DNA from: Siphonodentalium dalli
Taxonomy: Eukaryota > Mollusca > Scaphopoda > Gadilida > Siphonodentaliidae
Assembly (NCBI GenBank): GCA_032622095.1
Contig: CP136067.1
Location: 43,197,549-43,261,548, forward strand
Reading direction: 5' to 3'
DNA: 64,000 bases
Positions 22,371-35,713 of this stretch are shown piece after piece. The position numbers were made by a program, and so were the translations under genes. How positions within the stretch are numbered: the stretch's first letter is position 1; each line of letters opens with the position of its first letter. The notes beneath the pieces were generated by a model. The model was not told where the DNA came from. It did no database searches and saw only the letters and a list, made by a program, of their open reading frames with translations.

Positions 22371-23262
22371 TGATAATTCAACATGGTCACGCTCATCAAT
22401 AATATCCAAGACTTGTTATAGTGATATATAATAGATCTAATGATTTTGCCCCATGAAATAATCCAGATATTTTTTTATAAGCCCAAAACAAAAAAATTCT
22501 GTTTCCGATAACATTGGGAAAATTTTCCAGACAGGCAGGAAGGGATTTGTTTTTTAATGCAAATTTTTATTTAAAAAACCTTTCAGCCATAAGCGTTATA
22601 GTAGTGTGGTCACGGTGCCATGGAATATGATAGATCCATGTGTATTGAAAATAAGCCAAGCATGTTGAAAGCATTGGATAAAAACATGTTGTCCCCTGTT
22701 CATTCACTCTGCAGTAAGATACATGTATCTACCAATGAATAGCTCAATTACCCACTTATTTTTTGCTTTTGGGATTGGGAAAACCATAAATATTCACAAT
22801 GACACTCTAACAGGTACCGGTAACTATATACAATGTAGACTAGCTTTCTGGAGAAAATCGAAAACAATATCTCAGCCAGGCAGGGTATCGGAAACAAAGA
22901 AGTTTTTTTATGGCAACACCTGTGACCTGTTTTACATTTGAGGATGTTCCCATATAAATTAGGGTGGAAACAAATTTATCACTAGACACTTGATTGTGCA
23001 AATAAATGCCCTATATTAACTGCAAATTGATGAATTGCATCAAAGCTGATAAATTATTGAAACTTGCCTTGAAGAATTTGAGAATTTAGGAGCCCAAATC
23101 TGGAAACAAAACAAGTTATATTGTTCAGCTCTGCAACAGGTATTTCATATATGTACACTCACCATGATAACTAATTTTATTTTATCTTACGATAACAGAT
23201 GGAAAAATTTAACCCAATGCACTGGTATGAAATATGTGGCATTGCACACTAATTCACCAGTA
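22371..23262. other. Gene-free stretch
   Basis: No gene, hairpin or element end was seen. Plain AT-rich sequence with acatgtat motifs. Confidence 0.4.
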
Positions 23263-23563
23263 TTAAAGGTACTCAATCCGATTAAGCACCCCTAAATTAC
23301 TATTTCTTTGGCTTCGGGGTTAAAAAATAGTATTGTTAATAGTAGCCACTTGATTTTAGAGTTATCCATCTTACACCCGCAATTTGTCTGTTTGAGCTCG
23401 TGCAAGTGGACGACATCTCCAAAATTTAATAAACTTCAAAAATTGATATCTGATCACTGAGCTTTGAAGCGTGGGTTCCTCAACTCGAATCAAAATATTT
23501 TTTAACCCCGAAGCCAAAGAAATAGTAATTTAGGGGTGCTTAATCGGATTGAGTACCTTTAAG
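23263..23563. mobile_element. GGTACTCAATC inverted-repeat element, 301 bp
   Basis: It runs from TTAAAGGTACTCAATCCGAT to ATCGGATTGAGTACCTTTAA, with long symmetric arms (AGCACCCCTAAATTACTATT). Confidence 0.8.
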
Positions 23564-24029
23564 ACATTTTCAAATAATGACTCTCATAATGTCTTGGTAG
23601 CAAATGAAAAGTTACCTCATACAAAATACTACATGTAGATGGAACTGGAACATCAACTTATCAAGTGGCAAATTAGGAAAATAAATACAATTTACTTGCC
23701 ACAAAATGTCACTATTTTACTTTCCAAAATAACCCAACACATGGCATACATGGTAGGTTATAACCTAGTAACCTACACTGTACATGTATATGATGTGTGC
23801 ATATTATTATCATGATTCATGAAGCTGTGTGCTAGTCAATAAGTGATAAATGCAAAATGTGCAATATACATACCGTAAAGCTTCAAATCATGATACTTTT
23901 CAGATGTTGTGTGATGATCATGCATTATTTAAATTTGATTTCATGTGAAATATAGTGCATGACTCCAGGGTAAAATCAAGATTCACCAATTTATCACCAA
24001 TTCTACTTCACAATATGAAAAGTGATTAA

Positions 24030-24411
24030 CCCTTTACCCAACAAACCGGCCAAATAAAGCTTCAACAACCTAAAATATCTTGGGTCTGTCTCAATAGAAC
24101 CATACAAATATGGGTATCATTGGAACCGGCTCCTTGACCACATTGTGATAGTTACAGTTATGCCCTGTGCCAATGCATTCTCTTATATATGCGAGTCGAC
24201 CATAGGTCGCTTCGCATATATAAGAGAATGCATTGGCCTAAAAAAAATCTTTTTTTAACACTTTTTACCATTTTTTCTTACATTCTTTAACAATTTTATA
24301 ATTTTTAATGTGTTAAGCCAATGCATTCTCTTATATATGCGAGGCGACCTATGGTCGACTCGCATATATAAGAGAATGCATTGGCACAGGACCCTTCTGT
24401 TGGGTAAAGGG
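24030..24411 (+). mobile_element. TTAA-flanked double-hairpin MITE, copy 4
   Basis: TTAA lies at 24026-24029 and 24412-24415. Both hairpins are present. The first has a single change (GGTCGCTTCG). Confidence 0.87.
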
Positions 24412-24559
24412 TTAAAGCATTGAGGGACATTCCGATCAATACATCGCCATTTCGATAAGAAATGAGAAATGAGAATTAGTTCGCACTCACTGAAACAAGC
24501 ACATTTGAAGCAATGAACACTCATACTGAGTCAGTGCCTCCATAAATCTGATATAATCT

Positions 24560-24718
24560 TATCATTCTTAACAATCTTTTATTATTTTTTTCCTTTTTTC
24601 ATATGTTCTTTAACAATTATAAATAATATTATAAAATTTGTTAGGCCAATGCATATAAGAGATTACATTGCACAGGGTTTTCGCAAAAAATCAGGAAACT
24701 CCAGTCATGAAAGTGTTA
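24560..24718 (+). mobile_element. Truncated hairpin MITE
   Basis: A spacer-like run is followed by GTTAGGCCAATGCATATAAG, one collapsed hairpin, and AACTCCAGTCATGAAAGTG before TTAA. Confidence 0.55.
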
Positions 24719-24765
24719 AAGAGACTAGTTATTGAATGTACTCCACACAAAAATCTTTGATTCTG

Positions 24766-24872
24766 CAGTAATGCCCTAAATAAACGACTCCTTAACCACA
24801 GCGGAATTATGGGTAATTTTTCAGGATTTAGTCGGAAATATGGCTTGTTGCCTTTCATCGGAAAGCTCTCAC
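24766..24872. mobile_element. Half copy of the CAGTAATGC palindromic MITE
   Basis: Left arm only (GCAGTAATGCCCTAAATAAA to CATCGGAAAGCTCTCA). Confidence 0.7.
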
Positions 24873-25721
24873 CATATTTTGATGCCTGAACTTCTGAAAT
24901 GATTATCAGCATTTACAAACAATTAAATCAATTAAACTGAAATTACAATCAGCCATTTGACCAATCACATTACAGAACTCCCAAATATACTACAAGTAAA
25001 TCGGGAATCCACCTGAGATGGTCAGTGTATACATGCACCTGAAACTTGAGTTTAAATAGATGGATTATTGATCAAAACCTCTTTTAATAGATTGACTTGA
25101 CTTAGCTAATTAACAGGCAATTCTCAGGCAAAAAATATGTGCAGGAAATATGTCAAGAATTGTCAATTTCGACAAATAATCTGATTAACAATTGGTTGGT
25201 GTCTGTAATTTATAGAAAGCACTATACATGGTGAAATTTTCTTTCAAGTGAAAACTATTGGTTGAATGTGATGAGGTTTGTCACAAATCAATAAGGACAA
25301 CATTTCCTTGGAATAGGCAAAAACTGACCGATCTTAATATTTCCCAAAAAATCTACATGCACATGTGAGATATTTGAAGACATACTAACATGTATGTGGA
25401 TGATGTATGCACAGCTAAAACTGAATAGAACTTTATAAATTATTTTCAGCAAATGATAACTATGATGATCAATGCTGATGTGTTCATACAGGCATGTCCA
25501 GAAACACATACCTGTATGCTACTAGTAGTATTATGATGAAAAATCTATTTAATATATTCTGTAATCATGGACAGGACAGGGAACAACATAATTAAGCAAT
25601 CATGTCAGCTGAACAGTTTCTATGTGGTATGAAATTCTAAGTGACATTTAAAAGGAAAAACACTGGTTTAGAAGCATGAAATGGGCCATATATGAGTATG
25701 TTACACATAAATGTAGATACA

Positions 25722-26270
25722 ACTATGCTCTAATTAAACAACTCCTTTAACAAGGTTTTAGGCCAGTCAACTGCAGTCAAGTGGTATCACCACAAATGCT
25801 AGTGGTTGACATGCAGTATCTGCCATTAATCTTACAGCAGTAATACTTTTTAACTGCGCTAACCAAGTAAATTACTGTCGTGTTAATGTTAATTTTGTTT
25901 GCAACCGCAAAATTGTTGAATTCAATATAGAAATTTTCAAACACGTGAGCGTTTGATGTCCGGCGCCATTTTCAAACACCAAGTTTTCAATTCACAAATA
26001 CCATATCTACACCAGGGGTATCTTTATTTTCAAGTTAACTAAACACATAATATTTCAATTAATAAATTGTGTACAGTTTATTCAACATACGAAGTTGATC
26101 ACTGTCTGACATTTGTGATTGTATCATCAATGCAGCCAATTGCGAGGTGTTATAGTGGTTGGCGGCGGTATAATTGACCATGCTTGATCACATGAACGCG
26201 GTTGAGTACCTTGGTAATACCGGTGGTCAACTTTGTTAAGGAGGGTCGATTAATTAGAGCATAGCTGTAT
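25722..26270. mobile_element. Longer element with CAGTAATGC-type arms
   Basis: The arms ATGCTCTAATTAAACAACTC and TCGATTAATTAGAGCATAGC flank about 450 bp of unrelated DNA. It is either a larger relative of the palindromic MITE or an insertion in one. Confidence 0.45.
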
Positions 26271-26535
26271 AAGGCACTGAAAAGCATATTCAGAATGAAT
26301 TCCATATGGCAAAAATATCTGAATTGGTAAGAGATTAATTGAATATTTGAATAAGTTTTCCAATGTTGTATGATCAATAGTAATTTTGAAATGTTTCTGA
26401 TATTAAAAACCAACGTATCCCTTTAACTTAAGTGACATGCTAAAATGTTGTTTTTCACAAATGGAATAAATAATATGAAGAACAGAACTCACAAATACCT
26501 GTCTGTAATGTGCGCGCTACAGCACCAGTATCTGT

Positions 26536-27409
26536 TAGAGGGCCCTGCGAATATTAGAGATTGAATTTGATGTCGACATCGCCATTGTGATCGACACAGA
26601 ATCGGACAACCGATTTTAATATGCAATTTGTCCCCAACATTGACACTAAGTTGGATATTTTGCTAAAGGTGATGATGTACATGTATCTGTGATATTTCTC
26701 GTAATATACTAATTACATATCATATGAGGTTTGTTAACTTAGTTATATACCATCAAAAAGATCATATAAGGGACAAACTGTCCATAAGGGCTGATAAGGC
26801 CCTAGCATTTTATGACGGATGGTTATAGATCTTATACATGTAAATAAATTGCTAATTAGTGTCGCATTATCAGCCCATGAATATGTCTGCAGATTATGCG
26901 ATATAAATACCAAACCGAATTGGAATTAATAATTAACTGCATAATTATTTTTGTGCATACACATAAATGTAACTTAATCGAAATGTATAGAACTTTATAT
27001 ACAGTAATGCCCTAATTAATCAAGTCCATAACCACAGCAGAATTATGGGTAATTTTTCAGGATTTAGTTGGAAATATGACTCTGGGAGGAGTATGTTACA
27101 CAATAAAAGTACAGTAATGCTCTATGTAATGCTCCCCGAGAGCTTTCCGATGAATGGCAACAAGCCATATTTCCGACTAAATCCTGAAAAGTTACCCATA
27201 ATTCTGCTGTGGTTATGGAGTCGATTAATTAGGGCATTACTGTACAACTGGAGAGTTGCATATGCAATCATGTTATTTTCTCCCCAACATATTTAACCTT
27301 AAATTTATCGACACCATAAAGGGTTAAAATCGGAATTGACTTTGAAGACCTCCCCGATTCGTTATCGGCTTTTAGAATATGCGGAAAAGTTGTGATTCGC
27401 AGGGCCCTA
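26536..27409. mobile_element. Inverted-repeat DNA element with nested MITE
   Basis: TAGAGGGCCCTGCGAATATT and TGATTCGCAGGGCCCTA ends are flanked by ATCTGT at 26530-26535 and 27410-27415 (6-bp duplication). The palindromic MITE at 27000-27244 lies inside it and is therefore younger. Confidence 0.65.
27000..27244. mobile_element. CAGTAATGC palindromic MITE, nested
   Basis: TACAGTAATGCCCTAATTAA to TTAGGGCATTACTGTA, inserted within 26536-27409. The inner left arm carries extra sequence that also occurs just before the 16811-17028 copy (CTGGGAGGAGTATGTTACAC). Confidence 0.72.
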
Positions 27410-27617
27410 ATCTGTAAATAAAACCAGTGACAGAGACAGCGGCAATAATGTACATTGGAGACACAACTTATTGATTGATTCATCATTGGTATATTAATAA
27501 AACACAAATAAATCTTGAGATGATTCTCAAAATATATGGCAGCTCTTTCAAAGGGTCAAATGAGATTAGACATAATCAGAACTGAGGCAACCAGGCTGAA
27601 ATCAAGTACTGTATAGC

Positions 27618-28243
27618 CAGGGTTTCCTGTTAGTACCACTCATCATCTGTAGACCAGACCCATTCCCTTTGCAATGACAATCTGTCTTGAGACATGTACA
27701 TGTATACCGTATGTACACATGTAGTCAATAACACTTCCGATATATCCTCAAAAACCTTACTGGCAGCTGGAAAGGAAGGGGTTAATGCTGAGTAAGCCTG
27801 AGTTCCGAAAGCGGGTCAATTGAGTCTATTACTCAGTACTTGAATATTACAAAGTAACTATTTGAAATCAGTGCCCCAAACTACAACATAAGTTTGGTAC
27901 GTTCATGAACTCTGGTGCAAAAGTGCGCAATTTGACTAGTTTGACTACATACGGTATACATGTATCTTAAAATTATTGCACATACATGTATACTGGTATG
28001 GAAATGGCATAATCACTGAATTGCTAGAAAGCATACCCATGCTTAACTGGTGTTATGTATATCGGTAGCTTTGAAGCCTTGGATTTGCTTTTTGATTAAT
28101 AGTATCTCAGGTACAAGGCATGGCTGCTTTTCAGTGTCAAAAGTTCAAAACACCCAAATTTTCTCCCGACGAAACGAACCTTTGTGTTTTGTGTCTGCCA
28201 AAAAGGAAACAGCCTTATTTATTTTCCCCTAACGGAAACCCAG
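27618..28243. mobile_element. CAGGGTTTCC-end element A, 626 bp
   Basis: CAGGGTTTCC and GGAAACCCAG ends are flanked by the 7-bp repeat GTATAGC (27611-27617, 28244-28250). The inside includes TTTCAGTGTCAAAAG and TTCTCCCGACGAAACGAACC, shared with 52672-54108. Confidence 0.75.
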
Positions 28244-28250
28244 GTATAGC

Positions 28251-29529
28251 AGTACAAAATTGTATGCAATTGACTGGTACCCATCACTCATTTCATCTTT
28301 CACTTCTTCAAGTATTGGAGGTGCTGTTGAGAAAGTGGATAATTGAATGAATTGGTGAAAAACAAAAAAGTCCCTTGTACATGTACAAACGAATACAAAA
28401 TATGAAGTCATGAACAAGCTTGCAAATAAGATTAAGATACAGATTGTGTCCACAAAAACAGTCTTCTGGAAATCAGGCAGCTGAAATAACAGAATATACT
28501 GTATTAAAGTGTTTCAATATATGGATTATGTTGCTCGTTATAATGTACTAGTAATAACATATTCAGAAACAAAATTAGGCAACAAACTGTTGTTTGATTA
28601 CATTACAAGTTTTGCCATATAATATTTTATGTCTCAGAGTCAGATCTAACAAAGTTTCTCCAGTGGAAACATGAATCCTTCTGAGCTGTGGAGCACTGTT
28701 GAATAAAATTACGATATATTTGCACCTGTTACCAGACATTTACAGAACTACTATGTTTTATCTATGTGTAAAGGCTGCCAGTAATGAAGACAGTTATGCC
28801 AGACATGAACAGCATGAGTTTAACCTTCTAATATCACAGACATATTCTTTCCCGTGAAAACTACTACATGTAGTACTTACATGTACATACATCATACGTG
28901 TGGAATCAATGACGTACACACTCAGCTTGCATAATAAACTAAGCGATTTTATTAAGTGAAAACTGTGAAATAAATGTTTTAAGGGATAAAAGTTTTGTGA
29001 CCCATTAGATAGACAAGTCTTCAGAACTGTCTTAAAATATACATACTGTACGTGTACATGTGGCAACACGTGAAGAGTAATTGATGTATTAAAAGGAAAA
29101 TACGGGACCACAGTGGAAATCAGTCACTTCTATGAGCCTTTCCTGTGCTATCCCGGGCATGGGGCGTAATAAACTCACTCACTCTTGACATTCATAGCAA
29201 GATTTATTGGAAGATTGTTTCCCAATTACCTTCGTGAAAGAGGGGGATTAAAATCATTATTCTTAGTATAGGTCCTAATAAAACACCTATGTAATAGTAG
29301 CTCACTTGCATATAATGTAACCTGTAACGGCAGGGAGAACGAACTTTTCCTGATTAACACACTTGCTGAATATTCTACATGTACAAGTAAAGCAGCATGC
29401 ATATCATGGTAGCAACCCGGATGAACTGCCTATTAAATTAACGCATCTCCAGAACATCAAACATTCTACAGGTACATTACATGTACCGTACATGATGTAC
29501 AATTAAGATTATTTATATATGGGATTAAT
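28251..29529. other. Gene-free stretch
   Basis: No gene or element end was recognised. acatgtac-type motifs are frequent (28378, 28863, 29050). Confidence 0.35.
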
Positions 29530-30309
29530 CAGGGTTTCCACTATAGGTGCAGTGGGTCCCTTTAAGAGTCCCTTTCCACTCCCCCAAATATCCCCTCCAA
29601 CATATTCTTCTACCTGGTCCACAGATTAATGCCTACCGGTATGACACTAAAACCGACAGGGAGTAATAAACAATAATTTTATTTGCCTGCTAATGCTGAT
29701 AAATAGTGAACCATTTGGCAGGAAAAGAATGCTTTTCGGGGCTACACACATTGACAATTATTTTTGCCTTATTCTGAAAGATATTGAAGCCGACATCACA
29801 AAATTCACGTGGCTTATTCTACCTGGTTGGCTGGTTGCAATTACATTCTCAACTAACACACAAATTGAAAATTTTAACAATATCCTCCACTGTTGTTGGT
29901 AGCGGTACGAAAAATTGTCAGTACTTATTTTACAGGTGAGTTTAACTTGACATTTTGTCAAAAAGTTTATGCAGTGCCAAATGACAAAATCCTTACAGTG
30001 ACTTCAAATTTTCAAATAATAAAACACATTTATAACATTTACTTTAATATATTACCATTGATATTCAGAACTTGGCTTAAATTTTAAACTGACTTACTAA
30101 ATACTATTTATAACAGTAATAGTATTTAGTAAGTCAGTTGATAATTTAAGCCAAATTCTCGACAACACACAAATTGTCACTTGTAATGATGTAGATATTC
30201 ACAAATTGTCACATGTAATGATGTAGATATTCACAATTTGTTGATAGACTGAGATTTCCCCCAGCGAGCCACTGGGCTACCATTTCTCGAACTCCTAGCG
30301 GAAACCCTG
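29530..30309. mobile_element. CAGGGTTTCC-end element B, 780 bp
   Basis: CAGGGTTTCC and GGAAACCCTG ends are flanked by GATTAAT/GATTAAC (6 of 7 match). It contains a separate ~80-bp palindrome at 30072-30160 (ACTGACTTACTAAATACTAT) and a short direct repeat (CACAAATTGTCAC). Confidence 0.72.
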
Positions 30310-30316
30310 GATTAAC

Positions 30317-31763
30317 GCTAACAGGAAGAACCACCTGGGATATTACCCATAACACTAAAATTTTAGTCTGATGTTGTCATGAAAGAAGTCAATATCCAAG
30401 TCATGACCCATCATCCTATTTTATTCAGATATATAAATGTATCTCCAGTGTTTTTAACTTCTAGTGGAATCCTTGCTGTGTAGCTCACTACCACTTATCG
30501 TTATTCCAATATCAACTGATCGATAGCATTTCATTGTTAAATCAAACATAATATATTTATAAACCAGTGGTTTGAGACGGTAGGACACATATGGGTGTTT
30601 CCGATCTCTCATGTGGCCTGAATCCATTGGGGACCATAATGGAAATAAATAGTCTTAGGACTGTTTTCTTATGCTATCCCCGATAGGTTTTTGGTCACCT
30701 GTTAGTGTCGGACAACTCGTTAGTCTTATACCCTGAATAATAGTCATACTCATGCTGGTCATTGCATGGTCAACTGCAGAAGTGGCAGTGTACATTGCAT
30801 TCTTCCGCAGGTGACCTATGTCCATTAATAATTTAATTCTTCATCTTACTAATTTCTGTTAATCTGGTACGTTATATCACTTATATTCTTTTTGTCTATT
30901 TTATCTTTACATGTAGGTTGTACTACACTAATGTGTTAAAACACCATTAAAACATATCTTATCTTAACACCAATTGAAGAATGTGATGCTACAGATCAAA
31001 TTATATGCATTAATCAACCCCCATTGTCATGGATGTGCTGATGAAGTCCAACTTCCCAAACCTCTTTGTTTGATTTCAACAGACACAATATCAATAGACA
31101 ATCATGATATGGTGACTGGAGTAACTGGCAATGTTCGCAATAGCAGATAGTATCCATAGTTTCGGTATACATCATATTATAATTATTAATATTAGTTATT
31201 ACATGCACAGCAGCACATTACATTTAAAAAAAATAATTCAGTCACTCCCAGTGACCACCGGACAGCTTTTGTCGACAGTTCCGGACTCAGTGACTGCCTG
31301 AGTTGTGTATGCGAGTGTCACTCATTGACTCAATACACTTAATCGGAGTAATTGCGAAACCTCAACATTCAATAACAAAGAAAAACACCACTGTGACTGT
31401 CACAATTAAAAATGGAAAACTATTCGTAATATGGGTAATCTTATATTTGAATTTAGTCTAACTAAAAATGACAAAATTCATAACCACTGATATAAATTTA
31501 ATTTATACAAATTTTATAATATTGTAAATGTAATTTGTAATTGTAAACCGTTTTTTTTCCGCTGCTGTTGCAGTGTTGGCCACTCGTCTATTCTGTAGTA
31601 TACAGTATTATGAGTTTACTGTTGACTAGCTTACTTTATTCATCATTACCTATATGACTTGCTTTTAAATATTCGCCTACCGATTATTAACAAAGGTTAC
31701 AAATTCTACGCAAGATGCTAATGCCAATAAATGTTTTCTTTCTCACAACGGAATAAATTTGGA
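30317..31763. other. Gene-free stretch
   Basis: No gene, hairpin or mobile element recognised in this intergenic AT-rich DNA. Confidence 0.35.
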
Positions 31764-31792
31764 TAAAATGGCTGTCGTAAACGTAACTTCCG
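31764..31792 (-). promoter_or_regulatory. Possible ETS/YY1-type promoter motifs
   Basis: On the minus strand this reads CCGGAAGTTACG (ETS-like core GGAAGT), then CAGCCATTTT (YY1-like). Such pairs are common at housekeeping gene starts. It could mark a distal non-coding first exon of the minus-strand ZC3H11A-like gene, 14 kb from its ATG. This is weak evidence. Confidence 0.2.
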
Positions 31793-32439
31793 GTGTTCTA
31801 AAATATAAGTATGGTTGTAAAATAAGTATGGTTTTTTATGATTTTTTCGTCTGCGCATGTTCACTCCTCCCATAAAACGTAGGTTGCGCCTCGGTGGGAA
31901 ACAGTATCACCAAAGAGTGGGTGTTCAGCACCGATCTTCAAGCAAGTGAAAATTGAATGATTTAATCGATATATAGTCACACGAAAGGAACATACAATTT
32001 TGGCGAGCAAAATGAATCTTATTATCACATCACACAAAATAATTTGGGAATTGCGCGTTATGTATAAATATTAAGTTTGGTGTTTGTACATCTATGTTTA
32101 ATTATGTGCTTCTTCCCTTCCAAATGAAATTCACAACCCTGGGGACATCACATATACTATAGGCCTACAGAGACGCTAAAACACAATTAGACCCGACAAA
32201 TTGAAAAGTATATGGAAAATGAACAAATTTCAGGAATGTAATTTGAGTTGTGTTTTATTCGTCTTCATTGTGTATTATTCGAAGTTCAAAATAGATTATT
32301 CCAAAAATAAATTGCATCTGATTTCTGTGTTAATCCAATTTACTACATTTATTATATAATGCCACACAAACAACACATGGAACGGCTTACAAATCTGAAT
32401 GTCGTGACTTTGTCGTTGGTTGTTTTTTAAATTTGTAAG

Positions 32440-33330
32440 TAAAATAAGTATTGATTTTTCTGACAAATAAGTATGGTTGTCAAATAGCTCGGTATATATG
32501 GCTGGAAAGCGGAATATCGCCGGGGGATAACGGGTGTTATCTTTTAAGATTATCATAATAAAGAATATCTGGAAGCAGACATGCATACCGATTGCACAAT
32601 TGTTTTAAGGCTTCTAACTTTAACAAGACATGGTTTCGTTTGCAAAATAAGTATTGATTTTTCTGACAAATAAGTATGGTTGGCACATATGTAGGCTATA
32701 TAGACATGGTTGGAGACTGCAGAGGGATTATCATGAACAATTTATATCTAGATAATCATACAAAAAGGTCAAATATGAGAATGAACTTGCATACTTATAT
32801 TGCAGATCCCACATTTGTTTTAATTTGTAAGTACAATAAGTATTGATTTTTCCGACAAATAAGTGTGGTTGTCAAATAGCTCGGTATGACTGGATAACGG
32901 ATTATCGGGGATAACGGGTGTCATCTTTTAAGATTATCATACTAAAGAACATCTGGAAGCAGAAATGCATACCGATTGTACAATTGCTTTAATGCTTCTA
33001 ACATTAACAAGAAATATTTTCGTTTGCAAAATAAGTATTGATTTTTCCGACAAATAAGTATGGTTGTCAAATAGCTCGGTATGACTGGATAGCGGATTAT
33101 TGGGGATAACGGGTGTCATCTTTTAAGATTATCATACTAAAGAACATCTGGAAGCAGAAATGCATACCGATTGTACAATTGTTTTAAGGATTCTAACATT
33201 AACAATACATGTTGTCGTTTGCAAAATAAGTATTGATTTTTGTCACAAATAAGTATGGTTGGCACATATGTATTGGAGACTGGAGAGGGATTATCATGAA
33301 CGATTTTTATCTAAATAATGGCTGCGGATA
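32440..33330. repeat. ~195-bp tandem repeat, five units
   Basis: Units begin at AATAAGTATTGATTTTT, found near 32445, 32647, 32838, 33030 and 33226. Each continues with CAAATAAGTATGGTTG. Alternating units carry GTCAAATAGCTCGGTATGAC or GGCACATATG. Confidence 0.8.
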
Positions 33331-33604
33331 CACGTACCACAATGCGATGGCATGGTAGTGTGACAATTTATTATAGTGCTTATTTGGTGACAATCTGTCG
33401 TCATATTTCTGTGCCATAGCTGGTTATGTTGCCCGCTGAGTTTCCGCATAATGAGTCGACTCGACCAATTAACCAATTGTCACCAAACTCCACCGTAATA
33501 AATTGTCGCACCTACTATGTCATCGCTACCGTGATACGTGTGTCCGCAGCCAATCATACAAAAAGGTCAAATATGTATGGAAGCGTTTTAGTGCCACCTA
33601 ACAA

Positions 33605-33815
33605 AAAATACTATGAGATAGTATCTCCTAAGTAGGAGATAGTATCCCCTAATTAGGACTTAGTATCTCCTAATTAGGAGATATTATATACTAATTAGGA
33701 CTTAGTATCTCCTAATTAGGAGATACTATCTCCTAATTAGGAGTTATTATCTCCTAATTAGGACTTAGTGTCTCCTAATTGGGAGATATTATCTGCTAAT
33801 TATGAGATAATATAG
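33605..33815. repeat. Palindromic tandem array, CTCCTAATTAGGAG
   Basis: About ten units of TATCTCCTAATTAGGAGATA with variants (GGACTTAG). Each unit is itself a palindrome, so the array can fold as a chain of hairpins. Confidence 0.9.
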
Positions 33816-33950
33816 ATATAAAGAACTCAACACCAGTTAGCGGTCATTTTCATTCCCATTCATCGCTCAGAGTCGCCGCCCAGAGAAAGGACGTGCCCTC
33901 TTTGAGTGACGGTTGATTTTTCTGTCGGGCTTGGCTGGGCATGGATAGCT

Positions 33951-34250
33951 TAAAGGGGGACTGTACACTAAATCCGACCATTTGTGTGACCATCTCAGTT
34001 TATAATCAACAGAGTTTATGCAACAAATGGATGAATTTGAGACATGTATTAGTGCAAAATACACTCGTGTGCTCTATGAACGAATAAAATAACATGGTAT
34101 TTATAATGAAAATTTATTTATGACTCCAGCCGTTTATTAATTTCCATTATAATTACCATGTTGTTTGCATCAGTCGTAGAGCACACAAGTCACAAGTGTA
34201 CTTTGCGCTAATTAATGGCTTAAATTCATTCATCTCATATATATTTTTTG
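33951..34250. mobile_element. Fold-back element, AAAGGGGGACTGTACACTAA family
   Basis: AAAGGGGGACTGTACACTAA begins a stretch also found at 61528-61800. The second half repeats the first in inverse (GAGCACACAAGTCACAAGTG against ACACTCGTGTGCTC). Confidence 0.55.
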
Positions 34251-34260
34251 AAGACCTCTG

Positions 34261-34285
34261 TTGTCTGTCTGTCTGTCTGTCTGTC
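34261..34285. repeat. GTCT microsatellite at the head of a GTCCGTCC-class fragment
   Basis: Six copies of TGTC, followed by sequence to about 34760 that includes AAATCCAAGATGGCTGC as in 1-795. Confidence 0.7.
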
Positions 34286-35344
34286 ATTTATACAAATCTA
34301 CGATTCTCGACCGATCGGGACGAAACTTGGTACGTGTGTGTAGTTTGACCAGGCGGTCGTCGTTGTCGTATTGGCGACCCCGTAAATTAAAAATTGAGAG
34401 TGTGTATGGTTGCGAGAGCAATCGCTCCCGTCTCCTGAGAAGGAATGTGGAGTGCATGTTGAAATTTCTAAGTAATAGTAATACTATTATACTAGACGTC
34501 AAGTCGTCAACATGAAGAGATATATAAAAAGTTAAATCCAAGATGGCTGCAGGCGGCCATGTTTTCCCAATGAAATTCAAAAACATTTGATAGCTCCCAT
34601 CTACTGGTCACCCCGAACATGAATATAATGAAGTCTGAAGACGATTGATTGAGGGATGTGCTCTGTACTGTAGAGTGAGCCAAAGGATTTAGTCATGCAA
34701 AGAGGAAAATCCAAGATGGCTATCGGTGGCCATATTACGAATCAGGATTGAGTTATATACATCAATTAAATACATGTATCTTGGTCATATTATAATGGAA
34801 GATCTCACTGATGATATCGCACGTCAATTCAGATCTGTATGCGCAAGGGCATGCAAACATGCTGGTTAGGAGGTTTCCGAGATGCTCTGTTCATGTAAAA
34901 ACATTTCTGCTTGAACGATATGTCGCTCCAATGTACTGTTCACATCTGTGGACTACGTGGTCCAACATGAGGAAACTCGCATTGTTTGCTATAACAATTC
35001 ATTCAGACTCTTGATGGGATATGAACGTTCATGCAGCGCAAGTGAGATGTTTGTCTCGAGGCGGGTGCCAAACTTGCTGATGTTACGAAGAAAAAGTATT
35101 TACAGCTTCCGCGAGAGAAGCCAAACAAGCCCAAAATCAAATTCTCTGATTTCTGCCATTTGCAATTCAGATATTAAATATAACTCAGAACTATTTACTA
35201 TGTTATATAATATTAACTTATAATTTAGTTCTAATACATTGGAATCAAAATTGATTTGACAAAATTACTTTCTAATTTGTCAATTTAGTGACTTGAAGTT
35301 GAATTCGAAATTTATTTATATCTCATACTCATACGAGTCATAGT

Positions 35345-35713
35345 CAGGGGCGCCGGAAGATCGAGGGGGGGGGGGGGAAGAGGGGGCGGCTGACCCCCTG
35401 CCCTTGACCAAGGGGCCGGGGCGAGCGGGGGCAGGACTTGCCCTTTTTCTGGAGACAGAAAATGCTTTTTGTGTGTTTAATCTCGTCTTTTTATTGCAAA
35501 ATGTGACTTTTTGGGTCCAAATACCACCAATTTCACAAGGAATATAAATTTTTTGTCAATTTTATCACAAAACGGCCATAAAAACCGACAAATACCATTA
35601 AAATAGGGATTTTTGCACAATGAATTTATGGTTATTTTCCCGAGTTTGCGGAAAAGTGCCCCTTTTGTAGGCTCTGCCCCCCCCCCTGCCCTTGGATGCT
35701 TCCGGCGCCCCTG
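35345..35713. mobile_element. hAT-like MITE, 369 bp
   Basis: CAGGGGCGCCGGAAG and CTTCCGGCGCCCCTG ends lie between exact 8-bp duplications GTCATAGT (35337-35344, 35714-35721). It has a G-run and a C-run near its two ends. Confidence 0.87.

Noticed and set aside
34261-34515. 84-codon open frame after the GTCT microsatellite
   Set aside because: It starts in simple repeat and continues in GTCCGTCC-class repeat DNA; no protein evidence.
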